This document shows, one piece after another, positions 1 through 6,739 of a DNA stretch of 11,393 nt (the stretch's first letter is position 1; each line of letters begins with the position of its first letter). The translations under genes were made by a program, and so were the position numbers. This stretch comes from Acidobacteriota bacterium (lineage in GTDB: Bacteria; Acidobacteriota; Terriglobia; Acidiferrales; UBA7541): positions 1 through 11,393 of the forward strand of contig QHZC01000321.1 of NCBI GenBank assembly GCA_003224515.1, given 5' to 3'. The notes under the pieces are model-generated. The model saw only the letters and a program-made list of their open reading frames with translations, searched no databases and was not told where the DNA came from.

Positions 1-1212
1 GTGAATGCCAGCAAAGATTCGGGCATTCTTGACTTCGTTTAGGGCCTGCGAAAAGCTCCAGAAGGAGCGGGTCACGCCAATCATGAGATCGTTGTCCATC
101 GTGAAATGCCTGTTTTCGCCAAAAAAGCTAGCAAGCACCACCGCCGCCGCGCCGCTGACCGTGGAGTGACCCGACGGGTATTCCGGGTGCGGTGGCGTCG
201 CGAATAGGGGTGCCCAGTTGGGATCCGGTGACGTGGCGGGGTTTTCGTCAGTATCGGCCAGTGGAATCGCCGTAACTGGGCGCCAGAAGACGTAATGGTA
301 TTTCGCTTCCCAGCACGCGATGGCGGCGTCCGCCATGGCGATATCGAGTAGTGCTAGGAGTCGGGCACTCTCCAACAATGAATCGCGGCGCTCCCAGCGG
401 CCAGAATCGTCGTTCTCGTCGCCGTCGCCCCCCTCGATGAGCGAGTCAGCGACGTGGTTCCATAGGTAGGTTGCAGTGCTCGCAGCCCAGAACCAGGAAT
501 AGATCGCCTCATCCGCCGTGCGAATGGGGCTCGAGATGCTGCCCATCATCTTAGTTTCGTTGAAGTCTGCTACATAGCGCGTGCTCGTCATGCCTGGTGG
601 ACCGTTTGGACGAAACTGCGACGGTGAGCCAATCACCCAGGGCGTCATGTAAGCGAACTGAGGGCCGGCTCCCGACAAGAAGCCCGGCGGGGTGGGGCGC
701 CATTCTCCAACTCCTGTACCACCCTGGAACGGATCCGGAGCCGGCGTGAATCCGTCTTTGGTGCGCCAGTCCCAGATGCCGTTCGCAGCGGTCTTGCCCC
801 AGGCAATTCCGCTGGTGATCCCCGCACTGGTTTCAAGGGGATCGCTGGCGATGGCCGTCAGGGACACGGCGAGGCGCGCGTCGAACGTGCTCTTTTGGGC
901 AGGATACAGTGCCACCAACGCGGTATACGCCGCTTCGACGGCCGCAGCGCGACGGGAGGCACCAGCCGGGCCAGCGGGGGGGACGTGCACCGGCGCGTAC
1001 TTCCGGTCGATGCCGTTGACCGCGTCGAACACAGAGGCCTGGACGATGGCGGCGACGCGGGACATCACTAGCGGTGAGGTGCCGCCAACCGTCCCCGCGC
1101 GCAGCATGTGTTGATTCCAGTCAGTGACGTCATCGGCTCGCGCGATTGACGACGCCACGAAAAGCATCATTAAGCAAAATACCAAAAAACAAAATCTTTT
1201 CAATAGTCGCAT
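1..1212 (-). CDS. Secreted vanadium-dependent haloperoxidase (PAP2 superfamily), 3'-truncated by window edge
   Basis: The 404 visible codons have no stop. The start ATG at 1212 follows an AGAGGA ribosome binding site. A Sec signal peptide is clear: MRLLKRF, a hydrophobic core, then a cleavage site after the A-R-A at residues 24-26, so the enzyme acts in the periplasm or outside the cell. All three vanadate-pocket motifs of the vanadium chloroperoxidase family are visible: KYHYVFWRP (K304, R311, the Kx6RP motif), PSGHS (S347, G348, H349, the acid-base histidine) and RIFAGIH (R398, H404, the vanadate-coordinating histidine, which is the last codon in the window). The spacings K-to-R (7) and R-to-H (6) match fungal chloroperoxidase. 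Family members bind vanadate and either oxidise halides with peroxide or act as acid phosphatases; which applies here cannot be read from sequence. A short C-terminal tail should lie beyond the left edge. It is transcribed leftward, away from the other genes here. Confidence 0.93.
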   Translation of the reverse strand, partial: MRLLKRFCFLVFCLMMLFVASSIARADDVTDWNQHMLRAGTVGGTSPLVMSRVAAIVQASVFDAVNGIDRKYAPVHVPPAGPAGASRRAAAVEAAYTALVALYPAQKSTFDARLAVSLTAIASDPLETSAGITSGIAWGKTAANGIWDWRTKDGFTPAPDPFQGGTGVGEWRPTPPGFLSGAGPQFAYMTPWVIGSPSQFRPNGPPGMTSTRYVADFNETKMMGSISSPIRTADEAIYSWFWAASTATYLWNHVADSLIEGGDGDENDDSGRWERRDSLLESARLLALLDIAMADAAIACWEAKYHYVFWRPVTAIPLADTDENPATSPDPNWAPLFATPPHPEYPSGHSTVSGAAAVVLASFFGENRHFTMDNDLMIGVTRSFWSFSQALNEVKNARIFAGIH

Positions 1213-1327
1213 TTCTTGGTTCCTCTCAATAAGGTGGCGCAGGGTAGGGCCTCAGCAAATTACGGCAAAGTAAGCGCGCGGTCAGAATGCGGAAAAGGAC
1301 CTGGTAGGAGGACCAACAGCTCCGTAC
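1213..1327 (-). promoter_or_regulatory. Leader of the haloperoxidase gene with a weak candidate promoter
   Basis: On the minus strand a TTGCCG (1263-1268) and a TACCCT (1241-1246) are 16 bases apart and would start transcription about 20-25 bases before the ATG at 1212. Both hexamers match the sigma-70 consensus only partly, so this is a suggestion. The ribosome binding site AGAGGA at 1221-1226 is convincing and fixes the start. Confidence 0.25.
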
Positions 1328-1486
1328 CTAGTCGCTCTGCCAGTTTGCATAACGGACCATACTCCGTAGTTTCAGCGAAGTAAAGTTGTTATTCTTAAAT
1401 TGCCCGCCGCCGGCATACCAGACCTCTGTCGCCTTCCTTCCATCCGCACTCTTTTGTTGAGGGAGTGCAAGAGTTGAAAGAAGCAC
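1328..1486 (-). CDS. Possible 52-residue ORF or gene remnant, unrecognised
   Basis: A minus-strand ORF runs from GTG (1486) to TAG (1328). It begins with a short hydrophobic stretch (LLSTLALP) and continues with a protein-like sequence containing EVWYAGGGQF and a basic stretch ending in RYANWQSD. An in-frame TGA lies ten codons upstream of the GTG. No ribosome binding site is visible and I recognise no family. Its composition looks more like coding sequence than a chance ORF, so it may be the C-terminal end of a broken gene. It could also be chance. It overlaps the hairpin at 1482-1495. Confidence 0.22.
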   Translation of the reverse strand: MLLSTLALPQQKSADGRKATEVWYAGGGQFKNNNFTSLKLRSMVRYANWQSD

Positions 1487-1495
1487 AAAAGTGCT
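1446..1495 (-). terminator. Candidate terminator hairpins downstream of the 1508-2197 gene
   Basis: Two short inverted repeats follow the stop codon at 1508. The first is AGCAC/GTGCT (1482-1486 with 1491-1495, four-base loop), followed on the minus strand by TCTTTC. The second is GCACTC/GAGTGC (1446-1451 with 1463-1468). Stems of five and six pairs and a weak T tract make this only a tentative intrinsic terminator. Confidence 0.3.
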
Positions 1496-1507
1496 GCATG
1501 GGAAGAA

Positions 1508-2197
1508 TCATTTTGTCAGTACGGCCGACACCAGCAGGATGCGATCTTCGTTCCCTACCCTGAACAACATGGCGGAGTTGTCGTCAGACCATCCGCGAAA
1601 AATGATGTGCTCTGACTCGCTCACATCCAATAGGTCGGCTGCGTTGCGCACTTCTCCGGTGGCGAGGTCCACAAGCAGAACGCTTTCCTTTTCGAAAGGG
1701 ATAACAACCTGTCCGTTTTTTTCGACGGCCTTCGGGAGATTCGTGCTGTCGCCATAACACCATGGGTTGGCATTCAGGTTCCCCGGGAAGCCTGCACCCA
1801 AGGTGATCTTGCCGTTAAAAAATGCGGGGAACTTCCCAACGGTCAGCAGGTATTTCTTTTGGTTCCGCGAGTCGAAATAGTAGATGCCATTGCCCTTGGG
1901 AACCGGCGCGCCGGGCGGCGCATCTATAGCGTTCACAAAGATGATCCTATCCTGCCCAGGATTGAGTGACACTTCCTCCGGATACTCAGCCAGCTGCTTT
2001 CCGTGGTACCACAGCTCTCTGCGCGAATGCCCCGGTTCACCGATACCCGAATAATGGAAGTGGTAGACGTCGAACACGCCCAAATGCTCGATCTCCTTGG
2101 GCGACTCCGGCAGAAACAGCGCCACGAGGATGATCACGGCCAGCAGCGCTGACAGACTCGCAATCCCAATCTAGACATACTTCACGGTCTTTTGCAT
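1508..2197 (-). pseudogene. Unrecognised membrane-anchored, beta-rich protein with in-frame TAG at codon 9
   Basis: The likely true start is ATG 2197: GGGAG (2204-2208) sits six bases before it. From there the frame reads MQKTVKYV, then TAG (2171-2173), then IGIASLSALLAVIILVALFL, a typical N-terminal signal anchor, and continues open to the TGA at 1508. The stop therefore interrupts the cytoplasmic end of the anchor. The open part alone would have to start at a GTG (2137) inside the membrane segment without a ribosome binding site. The remaining roughly 200 residues look extracytoplasmic and beta-strand-rich, with segments such as GIYYFDSRNQKKYLLT and SVLLVDLATGEV that recall propeller-type repeats, but I cannot assign a family. 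It follows the small membrane ORF at 2235-2357 by 37 bases and may have shared a transcript with it. Alternatives are a sequencing error, readthrough, or recent inactivation. Confidence 0.6.
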
Positions 2198-2203
2198 CGC
2201 AAA

Positions 2204-2208
2204 CTCCC
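2204..2208 (-). promoter_or_regulatory. Ribosome binding site that sets the 2197 start
   Basis: GGGAG on the minus strand lies six bases upstream of the ATG at 2197. The later candidate start (GTG 2137) has nothing comparable. This supports reading the TAG at 2171-2173 as internal to the gene. Confidence 0.55.
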
Positions 2209-2234
2209 AGTGAGCCCGGGCACGACTCCGATCA

Positions 2235-2357
2235 TCACCCGATCAGCGAGATGTACGAGACCATGAAGGCGAGTACGGAAATAGGAACCGCGACCATGAG
2301 GAACACGACTCGAACGGTTGGGAGCGTTCCGCTTCATTCGGCATTTGGCTCAAGCAT
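2235..2357 (-). pseudogene. Small single-span membrane ORF with in-frame TGA at codon 8
   Basis: From ATG 2357 the minus-strand frame reads MLEPNAE, TGA (2334-2336), SGTLPTVR, then a strongly hydrophobic segment (VVFLMVAVPISVLAFMVSYI) and a final SLIG before TGA (2235). Read through the stop, it would be a protein of about 40 residues with one membrane helix. A single C-to-T change from CGA would explain the TGA. It could instead be the C-terminal end of a longer lost gene, or chance. The ribosome binding site is weak. The position just upstream of the membrane-anchored gene at 2197 suggests a former two-gene unit. No family is recognised. Confidence 0.3.
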
Positions 2358-2572
2358 ATCTGAACCCGGCCATCGCCTGCTAGTTCGATTCAAATCTGGC
2401 TCCAGACCCAAGTGTCCGGTCAAGTGTAGTTGTGTTCAGCGCCGCAACATTTCGCAATTGTTCCTGGATCGCGGGCCTCAGAAGTTAACGAGAGTCCCCC
2501 AGGGATTGCAAAATCCACAGCTGTTGGGCAGGATTGACCGGTCGCCGCTTGCACAATCCGAGGGTCAACGGC
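2358..2572. other. Non-coding gap with no recognised element
   Basis: This stretch separates the leftward genes from the rightward SDR fragment. ORFs that cross it show no recognisable protein features. It should hold promoters for both directions, but I see no convincing -35/-10 pair. Confidence 0.4.
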
Positions 2573-2820
2573 ATGAAAATATCGTTCAGCACTGCACTCA
2601 TCACTGGAAGCTCTCGTGGACTCGGCCGTGCGATCGTTGTAAAGCTGGCGCAAGAGGGCGTGCAAAGAATGGCAGTCCACTACCTGAAGCGCAGGAATGA
2701 AGCCGAGAAAACCTTGGCCCTCCTCAGAGACGCTGGCGCTGAAGGTGTGTTGGTACAGGGCGACACATCAAATGCGCAGCGTGCACGGGAAATTGTCGAC
2801 GAAGCTGCCAAAAAGTTGCA
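2573..2820 (+). pseudogene. 5' fragment of a short-chain dehydrogenase/reductase (FabG-like SDR)
   Basis: ATG 2573 is preceded by GAGGG (2560-2564) at eight bases. The first 80 or so residues are a classical SDR Rossmann half. They include ALITGSSRGLGRAI (the TGxxxGxG nucleotide-binding motif), a basic HYLKRR after the second strand suggesting NADPH preference, and VLVQGDTSN, the usual acidic turn before the third helix, ending in EIVDEAAKKL. In complete SDRs of about 250 residues this is followed by the NAG segment, the catalytic Ser and the YxxxK motif. All of these are missing. The frame runs instead, without a stop, into the glycosidase at 2834. The break lies at about 2815-2833. The fragment cannot be a working dehydrogenase. 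Confidence 0.75.
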
Positions 2821-2827
2821 AGAGGGG
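2821..2827 (+). promoter_or_regulatory. Ribosome binding site that sets the glycosidase start
   Basis: AGAGGGG lies six bases before ATG 2834. Together with the signal peptide directly downstream, it shows that the glycosidase starts here. The longer open frame starting at 2534 would bury the signal peptide about 100 residues inside the protein. Confidence 0.7.
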
Positions 2828-2833
2828 AATCTG

Positions 2834-5245
2834 ATGCGAACTCGAGGCGTAGTGCACCTGCTCGTTACTGCGATATTCGGGGCTTTAAACCCAGGATATG
2901 CGGGGGCGCAACTTCCCACGGAAGTTGCGAAGCAAATGTGGAGCGCCCAATGGATCACCTCCTCAGATAGCCCGCAACGCGACCAAACTGTACTGCACTT
3001 TCGGAAGTCGGTTGAGGTTACACAACAGCCGGAGCACTTCGTGGTGCACGTCAGCGCGGACAATCAATTCCTATTTTATGTGAATCAGCAACGCGTGGGC
3101 TTCGGCCCATCGCGGAGCGATTTAGGTCATTGGAGATACGAAACTTATGACATAGCGCCGTTCTTACATCCGGGGCGAAACGTCTTGGCCGCCGCAATCT
3201 GGAATTTTGGCCTGCTTACTCCGCTGGCACAGATCAGCGATCGTACGGGATTTCTTCTCTACGGAGCCGGCGAAGCAGAGCGGATAGCCGACACGAACGC
3301 AACCTGGGAGGTGGAAGAAGAGAAGGGCGTCCAAATACTGCCCACTCCGGAAACGGTGCGAAGGCAATACTATGTTGCCGAACCAGCCGAGCGCATCGAT
3401 GGAAACGTGTTTAACTGGGAGTGGAATGGCGCTGAATCCGGCACCAATGGCCACTGGAAAAAGGCGCAACCGATCGGGCACGCCACTCCGCTGGGCGCAG
3501 TACTGCAGAACGATAACTGGCAACTTGTGCCGGATCCGCTGCCTCCCATGCAGATGACATTGACTTCTGCGGGACACGTTGTCAGGTCGACAGGAGCGGA
3601 CACCTCAGGCGGTTTTCCAGAGAGGGCCTTTACCGTCCTTGGGCATTCCAAGGCGACAGTCTTGATCGATAACTCGCACCTGACGACTGCCTATCCCGAA
3701 CTGACCGTGAGTGGTGGCCAGGGATCGACCGTTCGCCTCTCTTACGCTGAAGCCCTGATCGACGACAAAGGCGAGAAGCGCAACCGAAACGATATCGTTG
3801 GCAAGCATATCCAGGGTATTTTTGACGAATTCCTTCCGGACGGCGCGCGGAACCGCACATTCATGCCACTGGGCTGGAAAACGTGGCGTTATCTGCAACT
3901 CGATATCGAGACTGCCGATCAACCCCTGGAGGTTGAGAAACTTCGGACATGGTTTACCGCGTATCCGTTTGAACAACGCGGACGCTTCGAGTCAAACGAC
4001 AATTCCTTGAATCCGATTTGGGAGATCGGCTGGCGGACCAGCCGCCTGGACGCACACGATACGTATATGGACACGCCTTACCATGAGCGAATGCAGTACG
4101 TTGGGGACACTCGAATCCAAGCATTGATTTCTTATACCGTGGGCGGTGATGACCGGCTGGCGCGCCAGGCGATTCAGGCGTTCAATGATTCCCGCATTCC
4201 CGAGGGCCTCACTCGCAGTCGGTACCCATCATCCGTGAGGCAAATCATCCCGACTTTCTCGTTGCTGTGGGTCGGCATGGTGCACGATTTCTGGATGTAT
4301 CGCTCTGATCCAGACTTTGTCCGCGCTCAGCTCTCCGGGACAAGGTCGGTTCTCGATTGGTTTCTACAGCGCCAGCGGGCAGACGGACTTCTGAGGAACA
4401 TTCCCTGGTGGCCCTTTCTAGATTGGGGCACAGACTTTGGTTTTGGCGTGCCGCCGCAGGATGATGATGGCGGATCTTCTGCTATCACGTTGCAATTTAT
4501 CGAGGCCTTGCGTTATGCGGCGGAACTGGAATTCTTATTAGGCGACAAGGTCAGAGCGGAGGTGTATCGCAGTGCTGAGGAGCATGCCTCGCAGGCAGTG
4601 TACAAGCTCTGCTGGAATCGGCAATATGGTTTGCTGGCCGATACCCCGGCACAAAAGCACTACAGCCAGCACGCGAACATTCTTGGCGTTTGGCTCGATG
4701 TGATTCCGAACGAACAGCAAAAGGACGTGCTTACAAAAATTCTTTCGATGAGTGATGTTGGATACGTGCCAAGCAGACCCGTACCGCCGCTCACCAAAGC
4801 CACTTATTACTTTCGCTTCTATCTCGCACGCGCGATTGACCATGTGGGAATGGGGAACCAATACCTGCAATTGCTCGGGCCATGGCGGGAGATGGTTTCA
4901 CTGGGCTTGACAACTTGGGCTGAGCAGCCAGAACCCACTCGCTCAGATTCCCATGCCTGGAGCGCGCATCCGAACTATGATTTCCTGACCATCGTGGCGG
5001 GCATTCGTCCAAAAACGGCTGGCTTCGCGACGGTCACAGTTGTTCCTCATCTGGGAACACTCAAACATCTTTTGGCTGTGGTCCCGAGTCCGAAAGGAAT
5101 GATAGAAGCCGAATACACGGTTGAGGGTCCCCGGGTGAAAGCAATCATTACTTTGCCGGCCGGTGTCTTCGGCGACGTGCTGTGGAACGGCAAGACTTTA
5201 AGCCTTCATGAACGCAAACAGGAATTGCAATTGCCGTTACTGTAG
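2834..5245 (+). CDS. Secreted alpha-L-rhamnosidase-type glycoside hydrolase (GH78-like)
   Basis: This is an 803-residue protein, a normal length for the family, that would hydrolyse terminal rhamnose or a related sugar from plant or microbial glycans outside the cytoplasm. Residues 1-25 form a signal peptide with an A-G-A cleavage site. An N-terminal beta-sandwich follows (WSAQWI; SADNQFLFYVNQQRVG; DIAPFLHPGRNVLAA), as in rhamnosidase N-terminal domains. The (alpha/alpha)6 catalytic barrel includes DTPYHERMQYVGDTR: D413 and E418 align with the acidic pair of the GH78 motif, E418 being the expected general acid. The second candidate catalytic Glu is E697 in TTWAEQPEPTRSD. HAWSAHPNYDF and the closing beta-domain (VVPHLGTLKHL, SPKGMIEAEY) match the family's C-terminus. 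Catalytic roles are assigned by motif alignment from memory. The stop is TAG at 5243. The frame is open upstream into an SDR fragment, but the ribosome binding site at 2821-2827 argues for independent translation. The exact substrate is not determinable. Confidence 0.9.
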   Translation: MRTRGVVHLLVTAIFGALNPGYAGAQLPTEVAKQMWSAQWITSSDSPQRDQTVLHFRKSVEVTQQPEHFVVHVSADNQFLFYVNQQRVGFGPSRSDLGHWRYETYDIAPFLHPGRNVLAAAIWNFGLLTPLAQISDRTGFLLYGAGEAERIADTNATWEVEEEKGVQILPTPETVRRQYYVAEPAERIDGNVFNWEWNGAESGTNGHWKKAQPIGHATPLGAVLQNDNWQLVPDPLPPMQMTLTSAGHVVRSTGADTSGGFPERAFTVLGHSKATVLIDNSHLTTAYPELTVSGGQGSTVRLSYAEALIDDKGEKRNRNDIVGKHIQGIFDEFLPDGARNRTFMPLGWKTWRYLQLDIETADQPLEVEKLRTWFTAYPFEQRGRFESNDNSLNPIWEIGWRTSRLDAHDTYMDTPYHERMQYVGDTRIQALISYTVGGDDRLARQAIQAFNDSRIPEGLTRSRYPSSVRQIIPTFSLLWVGMVHDFWMYRSDPDFVRAQLSGTRSVLDWFLQRQRADGLLRNIPWWPFLDWGTDFGFGVPPQDDDGGSSAITLQFIEALRYAAELEFLLGDKVRAEVYRSAEEHASQAVYKLCWNRQYGLLADTPAQKHYSQHANILGVWLDVIPNEQQKDVLTKILSMSDVGYVPSRPVPPLTKATYYFRFYLARAIDHVGMGNQYLQLLGPWREMVSLGLTTWAEQPEPTRSDSHAWSAHPNYDFLTIVAGIRPKTAGFATVTVVPHLGTLKHLLAVVPSPKGMIEAEYTVEGPRVKAIITLPAGVFGDVLWNGKTLSLHERKQELQLPLL

Positions 5246-5370
5246 CCGTTCCATCTCTACTTAAATGCGACGCCTGTTAAATCCGCAGTAGGGACGGCAG
5301 CTGTTCTGTCCAAGTCTAGTCGGCGGGCCTGACGAATACTTTGCTGGTAAAGCTTCCGGAAGGGATGATC
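5246..5370. other. Intergenic stretch after the glycosidase
   Basis: I see no strong terminator hairpin with a T tract here. CCGTTCC just after the stop and GGGACGG at about 5291-5297 form a distant imperfect inverted repeat of doubtful meaning. Confidence 0.3.
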
Positions 5371-5547
5371 ATGCACGAAGTGCCGTTCGTCCAACGCATC
5401 ACGAGAAACCGCGACGGCCGCGCGCCGCACTGTTTTTCAACGCTCGGATACAACGTGGCGTACTGCCACAGCACCGCGCGTGTGATGAAGTGGCTGTTCA
5501 AGCAAGCCAGGCACGGCTTTCAGGGGGGCACAGCAAGCTTCGAGTGA
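5371..5547 (+). CDS. Possible 58-residue small protein, unrecognised
   Basis: The frame opens at TTG 5341, but ATG 5371 has GGAAGGG (5358-5364) six bases upstream, a good ribosome binding site, so I prefer that start. The product is basic and Cys/His-containing (MHEVPFVQRITRNRDGR, then APHCFSTLGYNVAYCHSTAR). I recognise no domain. A minus-strand ORF (5316-5501) covers the same bases with similar third-position GC, so the coding strand is not certain. It overlaps the start of the next weak ORF in another frame, and a frameshift joining the two is conceivable. Confidence 0.25.
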   Translation: MHEVPFVQRITRNRDGRAPHCFSTLGYNVAYCHSTARVMKWLFKQARHGFQGGTASFE

Positions 5548-5924
5548 CACTGCTAACGAACTCCACTCGAGGCCCATTCCCGGAGTGCCTTGCGATCGGC
5601 TTATCGAAACAGCTCCGTCCCCATCGAAAGGAACAGCCGTCGCTCGATTCCGTGGAGTTCGAGAAATCCGAGTTTCTTGCAAAACACCGGCGCCGCAGCG
5701 TCTTTCACATCGACGATGACGCCGGAAGCCAGCTCCTATTGTTGAGCGCGCATGTACTAGCGAACGCGGCGCTGGCAAAAGGCAAAAGCGCGATGGTTCG
5801 GCTAAGAGGTACTGTCGGGGCACAGGTGAGCCCGGATAAGGACGCTGTCAAGAAGAAAAAGTTCAGCATCCCAAGCCAGACTGCAGAGATCGTGTATGAG
5901 ATTCGAATCACGATATTTGAGTAG
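5490..5924 (+). CDS. Hypothetical protein of up to 144 residues, unrecognised
   Basis: The frame is open from GTG 5490 to TAG 5922-5924 with no ribosome binding site at the first start. A second GTG at 5652 would give 90 residues. The C-terminal part looks more protein-like than the start: VFHIDDDAGSQLLLLSAHVL, then AKGKSAMVRLRGTV, a lysine-rich DKDAVKKKKF and a final beta-like stretch EIVYEIRITIFE. The N-terminal third has the irregular composition of a shifted or non-coding frame. It may be the 3' end of a decayed gene. No family is recognised. It lies between the glycosidase and a clearly broken SDR, in the most degraded part of the window. Confidence 0.3.
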   Translation: MAVQASQARLSGGHSKLRVTLLTNSTRGPFPECLAIGLSKQLRPHRKEQPSLDSVEFEKSEFLAKHRRRSVFHIDDDAGSQLLLLSAHVLANAALAKGKSAMVRLRGTVGAQVSPDKDAVKKKKFSIPSQTAEIVYEIRITIFE

Positions 5925-5978
5925 TGGAATGCAAGAAAAGAAGTTGATTGCAAAACTGAGTCCACCCGCGGCTTACCC

Positions 5979-6262
5979 GTGGTATGCCGGGCGATACCCA
6001 CCGTGCGTTCCCTCGTGCGCGCCTTTACCACTGATCTCAAGGACCGCAAAACCTGCGTGAACGCCGTTAGCCTTGACGTGCTTCCTCCCCGGGCTACCGC
6101 AATTCCCTGGGCATGACTGAAGAACAAGGAAAAAATACGCGGACAGGGTGGTCGGCAAGATACCGCTCGGTCGCACGGGAACCTTGGACGAGGTTGCCAA
6201 ACCAGTGTGGCTACGTCACCGGCATCGAGCTCGTCCTCGATGGCGGCATGACCCAAATTTGA
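5979..6262 (+). pseudogene. 3' fragment of a second SDR oxidoreductase with several frameshifts
   Basis: Three reading frames in succession give the C-terminal half of an SDR. Frame one (from 5979) reads VRSLVRAFTTDLKDRK, then VNAVS. Frame two (from 6092) reads GYRNSLGMTEEQ. Frame three (from 6136) reads YADRVVGKIPLGRTGTLDEV. A further shift, with loss of about ten residues usually present, leads to GYVTGIELVLDGGMTQI and TGA 6260-6262. These are standard landmarks of classical SDRs: the region after YxxxK, the R-V-N-A-[IV]-S-P-G turn (here degraded to VNAVSLD), the P-L-G-R motif and the Y-x-T-G-x-x-[LI]-x-[VL]-D-G-G end. The N-terminal half is absent nearby and the catalytic Tyr/Lys are not intact. 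It is convergent with the HxlR gene. Its landmarks suggest a different SDR subfamily from the 5' fragment at 2573. Confidence 0.8.
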
Positions 6263-6324
6263 TGAGCCTGACCGCGGGCGTTTCGATTCGTTTCCATGTG
6301 ATCTCCGCGGCACATGACGGTAGC

Positions 6325-6678
6325 TTACTGCTGCCGGTCAGAGGCACGCAGTCTTCTTAATGCCATGGCTGCCGAGTGCGACTTGCCCCACTGGCACATC
6401 GCGTCCAGCAACGGCCGCAGAGACTTTCCGAGAGGAGTAATGGCGTATACCACTCGCGGCGGCCTGTCGGGATACACCGTACGCTCGATGATTCCCGTGC
6501 TTTGTAGTTCGCGGAGTTGCTGGGCAAGGGTTCGCTGTGTGATTCCGGTAATAGCACGCTTCAGTTCGGAGAACCTCCTGGTGCCTTGGAAGAGTTGTTC
6601 GAGAACGGCGGCTTTCCAGCGTCCGCCGACGATACGTGCGGTGGTTTCTACGGGACAAAGTTCTGGTCGCTTAGGCAT
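6325..6678 (-). CDS. HxlR-family winged-helix transcriptional regulator
   Basis: This 117-residue protein has the typical HxlR/DUF24 length and layout. It starts with a Cys-Pro-Val motif (C8, in PELCPVETT), then IVGGRWKAAVLEQLF, then the DNA-binding helix-turn-helix (RRFSELKRAITGITQRTLAQ, QLRELQSTG), then the wing (RTVYPDRPPRVVYAITPLG) and the dimerisation helix with C95. In characterised relatives (YodB, CatR, HypR of Bacillus) the N-terminal cysteine senses quinones, hypochlorite or other electrophiles, and C8 sits at the matching place. The gene is divergent from the RND efflux operon (190 bases between starts), so it most likely controls that operon and itself. This is inference from position. 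The start ATG 6678 fits the family; the ribosome binding site is weak (AGG). The gene appears intact, with stop TAA. Confidence 0.93.
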   Translation of the reverse strand: MPKRPELCPVETTARIVGGRWKAAVLEQLFQGTRRFSELKRAITGITQRTLAQQLRELQSTGIIERTVYPDRPPRVVYAITPLGKSLRPLLDAMCQWGKSHSAAMALRRLRASDRQQ

Positions 6679-6694
6679 AATGGCCTAGTTCCAT

Positions 6695-6723
6695 ATTGTA
6701 TACCACGTATCGGCCAGGTGTAA
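6695..6723 (-). promoter_or_regulatory. Candidate sigma-70 promoter of the HxlR gene
   Basis: On the minus strand TTACAC (6718-6723) and TACAAT (6695-6700) are separated by exactly 17 bases. The -10 matches five of six consensus bases. The expected transcription start lies only about 10 bases before the ATG at 6678, so the message would be almost leaderless, which fits the poor ribosome binding site. Confidence 0.5.
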
Positions 6724-6739
6724 CGTATTCCCATGTAAC
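6698..6739. promoter_or_regulatory. Repeats in the divergent region, possible HxlR operator
   Basis: ATAC-CAC-GTAT (6700-6710) is a short inverted repeat. ACGTAT recurs at 6705-6710 and 6723-6728, and a TGTAAC-type repeat occurs at 6718-6724 and 6733-6739. They overlap the candidate promoter of the regulator gene. HxlR proteins bind such short dyads, so this is the place to look for an operator. For the efflux operon itself only a weak TTGACC (6765-6770) with GGATTT (6788-6793) is seen. Confidence 0.25.

Noticed and set aside
692..1114. Plus-strand ORF of 140 codons
   Set aside because: It is the antisense shadow of the haloperoxidase and has no recognisable domain.
2534..5245. A single 903-residue dehydrogenase-glycosidase fusion enzyme
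   Set aside because: The SDR part stops after its first half, without catalytic residues. A ribosome binding site and signal peptide sit at the junction, and the glycosidase alone (803 residues) has normal family length.
2815..5978. A transposon or insertion sequence splitting one SDR gene
   Set aside because: I see no transposase, terminal inverted repeats or target-site duplication, and the two SDR fragments look like different subfamilies. Kept only as a hypothesis to test.
5705..6313. Minus-strand ORF of 202 codons
   Set aside because: It is antisense to the clear SDR fragment at 5979-6262, has low-complexity composition and shows no domain.
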